From Rhynchopus sp. YZ270_cl-10 (taxonomy: Eukaryota > Euglenozoa > Diplonemea > Diplonemida > Diplonemidae), in NCBI GenBank assembly GCA_964035575.1, contig OZ037892.1, positions 1,292,889 to 1,356,888 of the forward strand: a DNA stretch of 64,000 nt. The letters run 5' to 3'. The translations under genes were made by a program, and so were the position numbers. Below, one piece after another: positions 1 through 8,236 of this stretch. The stretch's first letter is position 1; every line of letters starts with the position of its first letter. The notes beneath the pieces are model-generated. The model saw only the letters and a program-made list of their open reading frames with translations. It made no database searches and was not told where the DNA came from.

Positions 1-597
1 AAAAATCCTTGATTTTTTGAAGAATTTTCCAAAAAATATGCTATACTCCCTATGACTGGACCCAACTCCCCTCACCCTTTTTTTTTCACCCAAAGGGCCG
101 GTCAAATTTTACACACTAATACACAAAGTTACATACCCCCCTATTACGATTTCTTTTTTGTGCCATTTAAACCCGTACCCATGAAACCGAGGGCACAAAA
201 AAGCAATGCACAGTTCCATACTCTGCCATTATGTCCCTCAAGAGACAAAACGCTACGGGTCTTGGTCCAGCTTCCCTGCACTGTTGTGAAATGAGGTAAA
301 AAAATAATGCAGTTTTATTTCTTTTTTTGGAGGTCTTTTTCAATAAAGCACCCCCCGTCACACAGTGCAATCCGTGGCACACCAAAGCACAACTGTGGAG
401 CTAACCCTTTTTGGTCGGAAACGTGTGATTTCTACAGAAGGGGTTCTGTTTGGATACCCTCACGCCTTCGGGTGGTGTTTGAATGTTTGAAGGTGACTAA
501 GCATGGCTTAGGTTCATCTGAGAAACCTTTCTTTTATGTCTATTCTTCAACGTACAAAATGACAATATCTTTTTTGCCATTTCTCACCTTCTACACT
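1..597. other. Non-coding leader region, no gene seen
   Basis: AT-rich sequence with long T tracts. No frame here has codon use like the neighbouring genes. It holds one copy of the intergenic hairpin repeat (490-520). From 598 onward the sequence is shared with 8197 onward, so 598 is the left edge of the tandem duplication. Confidence 0.6.
490..520 (+). repeat. Intergenic hairpin repeat, copy 1
   Basis: AAGGTGA followed by CTAAGC-ATG-GCTTAG and then GTTCATCT. The stem is six base pairs with a shortened loop. It lies in the spacer before the first gene, in the same orientation as the genes. Confidence 0.6.
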
Positions 598-637
598 GAC
601 CTTCCAACCTCCTCCCCACAGCACAACACATAACATC

Positions 638-2686
638 ATGGACCATGCCACGTTGCTTTGCTTCACGCTCCTGTCTTGCGTGCACGTCTTGCATGCGCAA
701 CCAAACCCACCACTGCCTACCGAAGTGCCCTGGACAGACACGCCGGAGACTCCTGGGCCGGAGATCGAAGGCAACTCGGTGTTGAAATGGCTGCCGATTG
801 CGATTGACTTTGGGCTTGTGTTAGTCGCGATATGCATCGGGTGCTACTTGACACGGACTGCGGTGAGCCGTATGCGGGGCAACTCTCGGTGTGCGTCTTT
901 TCTAGATGTGTTGCCACCTTGCACGCCGGCTGAGTTGAAGCGTCTGCTGACGTCCGACCTCCGCACCGTGTCGCCTTCAGGAAAAGAGTACAACAACCTT
1001 GAGCCTGCGAGGGCCAAGCCCGGCCTTGCGATGTCACTGCTGTGCTGGAGGCGTACGCAGCTCAGTGCGTCGATTCTGTTCAACATCGCGACGTTCGTCA
1101 TCACGTTGTACACTGTTGTGGACGACGAGACGTTGGGCGTCAGTGTCCGAGAGGACGGACTGTTCAGCGACGAGCTGACCCTCAGGCGCCGCTTCAAAGA
1201 ACGCATCCTCGGCCTCATCTCGCTGTGCCAGACGGTCATTGCGATGTTCTTCTACACCTTTGCGGTCTACAAATGGCACGACCTTGGAAGGTCTCGCATC
1301 CTCGTTGTCGGTGGCTGGGTGCTCGTCTTCTTCATGCCGTTCATCTTCTTCACTGTGCCCTGGCTCGATATTGACTCCCCGCAAGGCTATGTCAAGGATC
1401 TGTGCAAATACCTGGTAGATATGTTGGGCTCCCTGCCGAAGGATAACTTTAGTTTCATTTACGACAACTTGCCGATGACATCAAGCGGGATGTGTGCGGG
1501 CAACTCAAACGAGATTGCGAAACGCTTCACGGAGAAGGTAACTGTGATGGGTGGGGGAGCCTTTGGCGGGCCGATGATGACGTTCATTGGCATGGCACTG
1601 AGCTATATTGTGTACTTCCCGTTTGTGCTGGCTTCCTTTGAGGTGATGAAGACGCTTGCACCAGGTGTTTTGGGGGTGCTGATGGGAATGCAGTCGGGGC
1701 TGATGCTGAGCAAGATCATGTTTCCTGGTGTGCGTCTGACGTCGTGGTTGCTTATCATCTTGCAGGCGTGCACGATCCCGGTTATTATGTTTTTGTGTGC
1801 TGTGATTTTGGTTGTTGTCGGCACAGTGCCTGCGATGGTGACGGCTGTGACCTTGACAGCGAGCATGAGTCTGAACGTTGTGTTTCCTCACTCCCTGCTG
1901 CGTGCGTCCACCGCTGAGGATACGTTGCGTGTCATGCGGAAGTTTGGCCGCATCAGCTTGGTGCTCAAGGTCATTGGTCTTGGCTTCCTGGTGCTAGGTG
2001 TGCTGTCCGCACCACACCTAATGGCGATGGCAGACAAAGGTGTTAACATCATCAAGAAAGCGCTGAAGCCTCTCACCATCGCGCGCATGACAACGTCGTT
2101 TCTTGCTGGCATGTTCACATCGAAGGTGGTCTTCGTGGACATCGTACTGTACATCATCATGAGCACCTACATTGGGTGCTTTGAGGACAGTGTGGAGAGC
2201 CGTGAAGACGCGATGAACTCACTTCTTGATCTGTGCTCTATATTCGACCGCTATGAAAGCACTTATGAGCATATGAGGGGTTCCGCGAACGACCTTGACC
2301 TTGAGATGCAGAAGCTGCCGACACTGTCGCTGCACACACCTGTCCCAACGCAGAAGGAAGCACCTGCGGAGGCGGTTGCATCACCACCGGCATCGGTGGT
2401 CACATCGCCATTGCAGGCGTCTGCAGTACACACACCTTCGACACATGGCCAGGCTGTGTCCTTCAAGTCTTCTCATACGTTAGAGGAACCCATGATACAG
2501 AGCCAGAGCCAGTCCCACATGGATGCGTCTGTCGGATCAGTGCAACAGCCCCAGCCGCCCCAGCCACTGCAACAGCCGCAACCGCCGCGCGCAGCGACCA
2601 TGCGTTCTAGTACAACCCCTGCCCCTGCCAGTCCTACCTACAACCCACCACAACGTACAGCGCAAGGGTGGACGTCGACTATATAG
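638..2686 (+). CDS. Secretory-pathway multi-pass membrane protein, copy A
   Basis: 682 aa, family not recognised. A hydrophobic N-terminus (residues 1-20, ending LHA) looks like a cleaved signal peptide. A first membrane segment lies near residues 50-71, and further hydrophobic stretches near 143-160, 188-210, 221-243, 315-335, 355-420, 440-465 and 490-515 suggest eight or more spans. The C-terminal 130 residues are hydrophilic and rich in Pro, Gln, Ser and Thr, probably a disordered tail. The polypyrimidine tract ending in AG at 620-621 lies 16 nt before the ATG and is repeated exactly in copy B, supporting this start. Copy B at 8237 is nearly identical in the membrane domain but differs by small indels near residue 27 and in the tail. 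A plasma-membrane or endomembrane channel, transporter or receptor is possible; nothing decides between them. Confidence 0.85.
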   Translation: MDHATLLCFTLLSCVHVLHAQPNPPLPTEVPWTDTPETPGPEIEGNSVLKWLPIAIDFGLVLVAICIGCYLTRTAVSRMRGNSRCASFLDVLPPCTPAELKRLLTSDLRTVSPSGKEYNNLEPARAKPGLAMSLLCWRRTQLSASILFNIATFVITLYTVVDDETLGVSVREDGLFSDELTLRRRFKERILGLISLCQTVIAMFFYTFAVYKWHDLGRSRILVVGGWVLVFFMPFIFFTVPWLDIDSPQGYVKDLCKYLVDMLGSLPKDNFSFIYDNLPMTSSGMCAGNSNEIAKRFTEKVTVMGGGAFGGPMMTFIGMALSYIVYFPFVLASFEVMKTLAPGVLGVLMGMQSGLMLSKIMFPGVRLTSWLLIILQACTIPVIMFLCAVILVVVGTVPAMVTAVTLTASMSLNVVFPHSLLRASTAEDTLRVMRKFGRISLVLKVIGLGFLVLGVLSAPHLMAMADKGVNIIKKALKPLTIARMTTSFLAGMFTSKVVFVDIVLYIIMSTYIGCFEDSVESREDAMNSLLDLCSIFDRYESTYEHMRGSANDLDLEMQKLPTLSLHTPVPTQKEAPAEAVASPPASVVTSPLQASAVHTPSTHGQAVSFKSSHTLEEPMIQSQSQSHMDASVGSVQQPQPPQPLQQPQPPRAATMRSSTTPAPASPTYNPPQRTAQGWTSTI

Positions 2687-2915
2687 AAAGAGGGATCGTG
2701 GCATAACAGCAACTCTTCAAAATCCTCGGTAACAGCGTGCAGGCTAATCCATGTGCGTTAGTTATCGTCGCGCCCGCGAAGGCGTCAATCAGTTCTATTA
2801 TCAGTTATGTATCTGTGCCCCTCCCCAAGCACCTCAAAAAATATCGTCAAATTTGCAAAAATCATTAAAAAGTGTTTTGGTATAGTGGAGCCTCATCCGT
2901 TGGGTGTCTACACTA

Positions 2916-2992
2916 TTACGGTGGCCCTGCGAACCCTATTTGGGGTACCCCGCGGGCGTACGTACCCTGAGGGTTCGTATGGGCCACCGTGA
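2916..2992. mobile_element. 77-bp inverted-repeat insertion (MITE-like)
   Basis: Present in unit 1 but absent at the matching place in unit 2, where CACTA runs straight into ATACGACC (about 10480-10495). The ends are imperfect inverted repeats of about 22 bp (TTACGGTGGCCC at the left, GGGCCACCGTGA at the right). The middle contains the palindromes GGGGTACCCC and GTACGTAC. A target duplication is not clear; AT is possible. Confidence 0.55.
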
Positions 2993-3266
2993 ATACGACC
3001 AAGTTTTCAAAACAAAAAAAAGACAAAAATCTGTTGAATCCTTTTGTTCAGTTGGCTTTGGCCGGACGAGAACACCATGGAGCCCCTCCCTTTCTCACAC
3101 CTTGTTTCTACGTTATTGTATCGACAGATCTGTCTGTGTAGAGCGGTCGACACACATTTTTTTGCTGATTTAGCGGGCTCTCTGCTACGACGTGCACGCT
3201 TACCCAAAAAACGTGTTGTTGTCAATACTAAAAACTTCACAGATTTTTCTTCCCCGATTTTGCTGT

Positions 3267-3269
<3 letters not shown>

Positions 3270-3329
<60 letters not shown>
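3270..3329. repeat. Poly(T) tract
   Basis: About 60 uninterrupted T. The corresponding place in unit 2 (about 10778-10800) has a much shorter T run, so the tract length has changed since the duplication. Confidence 0.8.
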
Positions 3330-3332
<3 letters not shown>

Positions 3333-3621
3333 CGCTTTCTTTTTGCGTATCTTTTTTTGTTATGTTTTGTCCCAAAGATGAGACCCGCTCATCTTTGTCG
3401 TTTTTTTCTTTAGTGAAACCAAAGCACAGAGAGGCTTCGCTCATTGACGAACCCTTTTTACCCAGCGGACTCTCAAGATCCTTCATGTAGGTAAATTCTA
3501 CTTTCGCGGAGCAATCTTGCGAGCCCTTATTTTTACCGTTCTCCCTTTTTTTTCTAAAGATGTAGTGCGCAAGAAGCACATTCATCTTATACTTATCTTG
3601 CATTCTTTCTATTTCTGCTTT

Positions 3622-3688
3622 GAAATACAAAAGCCCTCTCGTGAAGAGTGTACCAAGGTACACTGTTCACGAGAGGGCTTTGTATTTC
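3622..3688. repeat. Long near-perfect inverted repeat
   Basis: Two arms of about 32 bp separated by only two bases. Each arm contains AAAGCCCTCTCGTGAA or its complement, with one mismatch and one single-base bulge. Single-arm relatives with similar wording (CACGAGAGGGCT followed by GTATTTCAA) occur near 40970-41000, with a weaker one near 24680-24712. Confidence 0.8.
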
Positions 3689-3722
3689 AACTCTACTTTT
3701 TTCTTTTTCTTTCTCTCTCCAC

Positions 3723-3792
3723 CCCCCACACCCCACAACCCTACTCTCTAAAAAGGCTGTTCTTTCTTCTCTGAATAGAAAAAAAAAGCCGA
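3723..3792. repeat. Direct repeat R2, copy 1
   Basis: About 70 bp starting CCCCCACACCCCACAA and ending AAAAAGCCGAAT. It recurs at about 4071-4141 in the same orientation with very few differences. Confidence 0.75.
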
Positions 3793-3831
3793 ATTTATGA
3801 AGTTGACTGAGCACAGAGAGACTTCGGTGGA

Positions 3832-4051
3832 GAAGATGTCCACCCTTTCGAATACAACTGTATGATTCTTAGGACTGAAACAGGGTTAATGTCAGAAACC
3901 AATCTACTGAAGTTTCAACTTGTGCACGAAGCATTTTACTTTTCTTTTCTACGTTTTGCAAAACACACACCATAAAGAAAGATGGGGCCATTTTTGTTGA
4001 TCCCTCACCATATACTATCAATTTATTGATTGCATATGATGAAAATACTTT
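3832..4051. repeat. Direct repeat R1, copy 1
   Basis: 220 bp, almost identical to 6761-6980. It begins GAAGATGTCCACCCTTT and ends GATGAAAATACTTT. No coding potential seen. Confidence 0.85.
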
Positions 4052-4070
4052 CTCTCTCTCTCTCTCTCCA

Positions 4071-4141
4071 CCCCCCACACCCCACAAACCTACTCTCTAA
4101 AAAGGCTGTTCTTTCTTCTCTGAACAGAAAAAAAAGCCGAA
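4071..4141. repeat. Direct repeat R2, copy 2
   Basis: Second copy of the repeat at 3723-3792, lying just downstream of R1 copy 1. Confidence 0.75.
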
Positions 4142-4343
4142 TCCATTAGCACAGAGAGACTTCGGTGCCTTAACGTATGACCTTGCAATGCGACGCCGAC
4201 CTTCCCCAGGCGTGAGGTGCGTCCTATTCCTGATGGGGGGTACGGGGTCGTTGTGACATTTCCTGCGTGCAGGCACTGGGTGCTGACAGCGTCTCGACGC
4301 TCGTTTGTAGTGTTCACGTGGATTTAAAGGTGAAATATCTTTC

Positions 4344-4384
4344 AAGGTGACTAAGCACAGAGATGCTTAGAATCATCTTATAAA
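4344..4384 (+). repeat. Intergenic hairpin repeat, copy 2
   Basis: AAGGTGA then CTAAGC-ACAGAGAT-GCTTAG then AATCATCTTATAAA. Six-base-pair stem intact; conserved TCATCTTATAA tail. Confidence 0.65.
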
Positions 4385-4452
4385 TTTTTCTCTTCTTCCT
4401 GGGGTCCTTTTTCCCCCGGCCTCATTGAAGATAACCCCCATTTTATTTTTTC

Positions 4453-4490
4453 AAAGTGACTGAGCATGAGAGGCTTAGGATCTTATGAAC
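4453..4490 (+). repeat. Intergenic hairpin repeat, copy 3
   Basis: AAAGTGA then CTGAGC-ATGAGAG-GCTTAG then GATCTTATGAAC. The A-to-G change in the left arm leaves a G-U pair, so the stem is kept at RNA level. Confidence 0.6.
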
Positions 4491-5269
4491 GTTTCCTTTG
4501 TTATTCCTATGAAGCTTGCTTTAAAGGAGAAAATAGTATTACCGGTATGGTCGCCAATCATTCCTCAAGCAGGAGGATTGTGCGATCAAAACGAAACAAC
4601 TTTACCTACCGATGGGGTCCACAGGAGGAAGCTATCTCCCATCCTGTCGTTGCTTTCAAGTATGTTGTGTGCAAGGAGGGGGGGCACATTCATTCGTAAA
4701 GTGATTTTCATGTACACTGTCATGAGTGGGCTGTTGTATTTCTAGTCAATTTTTCTTGATGGATGTGACGAAGCACGATGCATACAAAATTGTCATAGTA
4801 GATTAGTTACCTAATAATTATCTAGATTGCACCCCTCAACAGAGGAAGTGCGATGAATCGCTCAATCCCCTAACCTGTATCGACCTTTTCAATTTGGAGG
4901 GTCGTTCTTCATTCATTTATGTTATATTTTCCTCACGTGCCTGCATCTACCAACGACATGTCTTCATTTTGAACACATGTTTTGTCACTTTGCACGGCAT
5001 TTTTATTTTACAGAATTACAATGTACGAGTTTGGAGCCAAAATTTCCATTAAAGCAAGAATTTTTCACGAGCATTTGTTGCAGTTTTAGAATTTTGCCTG
5101 ACTCACACAAAAATTCTAAATATTAGCACTGTGAGGCTTTTAGGTTCATCTAACAACACATCTGATGTGCGTGAGAGAATATTAATCTTCCGATTTTCTC
5201 TTTTTTTTAAATCATGGCACACCCGCCGCAGAGCTGTGTACTGCGTTATTTTCTCTGTGGAAGATGCGC

Positions 5270-5305
5270 AGTGCGCACGAGGCGCATTCATCTTTCAAGT
5301 TTTCT
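5270..5305 (+). repeat. Covariant relative of the intergenic hairpin
   Basis: TGCGC-ACGAG-GCGCA followed by TTCATCTTTCAAG. Loop and tail match the hairpin family, but the stem bases are different on both sides and still pair. Confidence 0.5.
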
Positions 5306-6012
5306 TTTTTGTTTCCCTTCACATACACGGTGGACTGGTCAAGGCAAAGTGCTGGTCACTGGCCAGTACCATGACCAGTACCTACTGGTCACTTACCAGT
5401 AGGCGCTGATAATGCTGCTCTAATTTACATTTTTGAACATTTTTTTATACAGAAAAGAAACCAATCTACCGAAAAGTTTCAACTTATGCACAAGACAATC
5501 GTTTTATTCTCTTTTCTGTTCACATTTTGTTTTGTTTTGTTTTTCGCAACAATCTAGGGATAGTAGTCTATAATCATTCGCAAAGTTGCAGCATTTTTTT
5601 GTCGATGGACCACACACCGCTAAGTACTCTGCAGGAAAAAACACATCTGGGCCGTAATATACCTGTAAAAATGTTCCAACTCTCGGAAAGTAGAAAAATT
5701 CCAGATTTTTTTACGCTCCATGCATTGTACGGTTTACAGGATATTAAAACAAATACCTTGACAAAGACTTTATGTACATGACGTTTTTCTTTTGCGGAAG
5801 TGTGGCTGTATCTGAGACATGGGTGTTCCGTATTCCGGGGGTTTTCGGGGGGAAATCGGGTCCGTATTCCACTATTTTTCTTTGGCTGGGCTTCCCCTTT
5901 GGGAGTCAAAAACAGGGTCAAAACACCCCAAAACTGCCCTTATTTGAATTTTTGGTGACCCGAGCGTTCAGCGGTGGTACTATAAACAAAAATTGGCGTT
6001 GCTGCATTACCT

Positions 6013-6186
6013 CACAGTACACAGTACACAGTACACAGTACACAGTACACAGTACACAGTACACAGTACACAGTACACAGTACACAGTACACAGTACACA
6101 GTACACAGTACACAGTACACAGTACACAGTACACAGTACACAGTACACAGTACACAGTATACACAGTACACAGTACACAGTGCACA
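6013..6186. repeat. 7-bp tandem microsatellite
   Basis: About 25 head-to-tail copies of ACAGTAC (on the + strand CACAGTA), with one short interruption (TATACAC) near the right end. Open frames across it are artefacts of the repeat. Confidence 0.95.
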
Positions 6187-6760
6187 GTGGAGGAAAGGGG
6201 GTATCCGCCGGAGGCGAAAATTTTATTTGGGGGTTCGTCCTACAAGGAGAAAAATGTCTTTTTTGTGTTGTTTCATTCCATCCCAGTTCACGGGCACCTC
6301 ACTCAGTGAAAAAGACCGTTTTAAAGTCTCTTAGTTACCCGTCTGCTCTTTTTTTTCTTCCCTAAGGGAATCCCTGTAGAAAAAAAAGTGCACGATCCCA
6401 AAAGTGGTATTCGTATTCCGTCTTAGGAACATCCATGATCTGAGACGTTTTTTTTTTTTTTTTTGTTTGTGCTGATACACATACAGGATGTGTTGGTATT
6501 TGTTTGGATTGGTAGCAATTATTGCACGGAATACTTTACGTATACACGGCAGCCATCAAGACCAAGACTCTTTAGGTTACTCTTCCTCCTGGTGATCAGA
6601 CATTACATCCAGTAAGGACAGAGAAAGGAATAAGAAAAAAGAAAAAAAAAACTTTTGTATTTTGTGTATTCCCGAAACAAAAAACTGAAGTAGAAGGTAC
6701 CAAATGTTCACACGAACATCGGTTTCACGATATTCACCCACCATTTAAAGGGAAATCACT

Positions 6761-6980
6761 GAAGATGTCCACCCTTTTGAATACAACTGTATGATTCTTA
6801 GGACTGAAACAGGGTTAATATCAGAAACCAATCTACTGAAGTTTCAACTTGTGCACGAAGCATTTTACTTTTCTTTTCTACGTTTTGCAAAACACACACC
6901 ATAAAGAAAGATGGGACCATTTTTGTTGATCCCTCACCATATACTATCAATTTATTGATTGCATATGATGAAAATACTTT
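6761..6980. repeat. Direct repeat R1, copy 2
   Basis: Second copy of the 220-bp repeat at 3832-4051, same orientation, with only a few substitutions. No copy was noticed in unit 2. Confidence 0.85.
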
Positions 6981-7741
6981 TTTGTTTTTCGCTTCAAACG
7001 TCTCCTTATGCCTTACGTCCTCGGCCTTCACGCCTAGGGCAACAAGAACCGTTGCTTTACTCAATACTAAATGATCCACGATCCCCTAGCCTGAACATAC
7101 CTCATGTTCGACCACACCTTTAGCCAGCACTCTCTCCCTTGATGAGTGTGTTGGGCGGCAGTTACTTACGTCCGCCCATCGCATGCCTGAAAAGTGCTCC
7201 ACATCATTCACTCGTCATTTGCTCAAATAAGCTCCCTACTCATGCATTTTATTCTGAAAATGAAAATAAAAAGAAAGGTCGTGGATTGCCCGTTCGCGGG
7301 GGTACATGTTGTCAAAGTTTTCAATGAAAAAAACGAAGGTGTTCCAGAAGAAATTCAGTTCTTCAAAACAGATTGGATGTATCTGAATGGAACGTCCTTG
7401 TACTTTCTCTTTGGAAAGTGCATGAAACTAATCCTTCAAAGCTTTTACCCCCCTCCCAACGAAGTTTGCACCATCCACTTCGCCTTTTTCTTCGGAGATG
7501 GCCATGTCAAATGACTGTTCATCTTACTAAATCTTTTCCTTTTCCCCCTCTCTCCCACAAAACAAAAACCTTTATTGAGATCCTGCACTAGCAGGTGATT
7601 GTCGACACAACAAAACCCTCTCATATTATTAGCGTTATTTTTCGCTGGAATAACTGTAGAAAAAGCAAGTAAAAAAATAAAAAAAAACGCTTTTCCCCAT
7701 TTGCTTCCCCTCCAATTTTTGGCCACCATACCCTGGCATTG

Positions 7742-8180
7742 TCACCCAAAAAGGTTTGGGTGTGGAGGACACGCGACGTCCGAGCTCGCCGTGACCGCGC
7801 CGCCTCGTGCGCATAACGCATGACTGCGTTCACGTCCGAGTGACGGGTGAGCTTGTGGATCATCTCGAGGTCCACATCCTGACCCACCAGGTGCTGTACA
7901 CCTCCGCTTCTGAGAGAGTGGGGCGATAGCAGGAAGGTCTTCTTCAGCTCGTTCGAAATTTTCCGAGGCCGTCAGTGAAAAGGAAACACTTGGTCTTGGG
8001 GAGAGAGAGGAAAGATGAAGACAAAGAAAACTGGTCTCCGGAGGACGGAGAATGACGCCTGAGAAACTGCCGAGTTGGCACGGATCGGACTTTGTCTTTG
8101 TCCACTGTACCACTAGCTCCTTCCGTCGCAGGCGAAGCGCATCCCACGTGAGCCTCCCCCGCCCAACACAAAGCAATGGA
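7742..8180 (-). pseudogene. Tyrosine recombinase remnant, frameshifted
   Basis: Read on the - strand. The first part in one frame has LTWDALRLRRKELVVQWTKT followed by KSDP, the strand-pair seen after the first catalytic region of tyrosine recombinases. The last part, in another frame, has SPHSLRSGG and then LTRHSDVNAVMRYAHE, matching the HxxR motif (His codon 7918-7920, Arg codon 7909-7911), the second His box and the Tyr nucleophile of the family. At least two frameshifts separate these pieces, and no N-terminal half is visible, so it is not functional as read. The remnant fills exactly the gap between the two duplication units. It could derive from a Crypton, a DIRS-like element or a large DNA virus; the sequence alone does not say which. 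Confidence 0.65.
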
Positions 8181-8236
8181 GAGACGGAGCACCACCGACC
8201 TTCCAACCTCCTCCCCACAGCACAACACATAACATC

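Larger units (their letters stand above)
2687..7741. other. Long 3' spacer of duplication unit 1, no gene seen
   Basis: About 5 kb without a convincing coding frame. Much of it recurs after copy B: 2690-3480 matches about 10255-10970, 4690-5780 matches about 11065-12520, and 7000-7741 matches about 12760-13474. Portions found only here include the direct repeats R1 and R2, the large hairpin at 3622-3688, a 7-bp microsatellite (6013-6186), a 77-bp inverted-repeat insertion and long T tracts (3270-3329, 6450-6468). Confidence 0.6.

Noticed and set aside
3007-3663. 218-codon - strand frame with a Lys run
   Set aside because: It depends on the poly(T) tract; the matching region of duplication unit 2 does not keep the frame.
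5772-6365. 197-codon frame over the 7-bp microsatellite
   Set aside because: Most of its length is the translated ACAGTAC repeat; the flanks have no coding bias.
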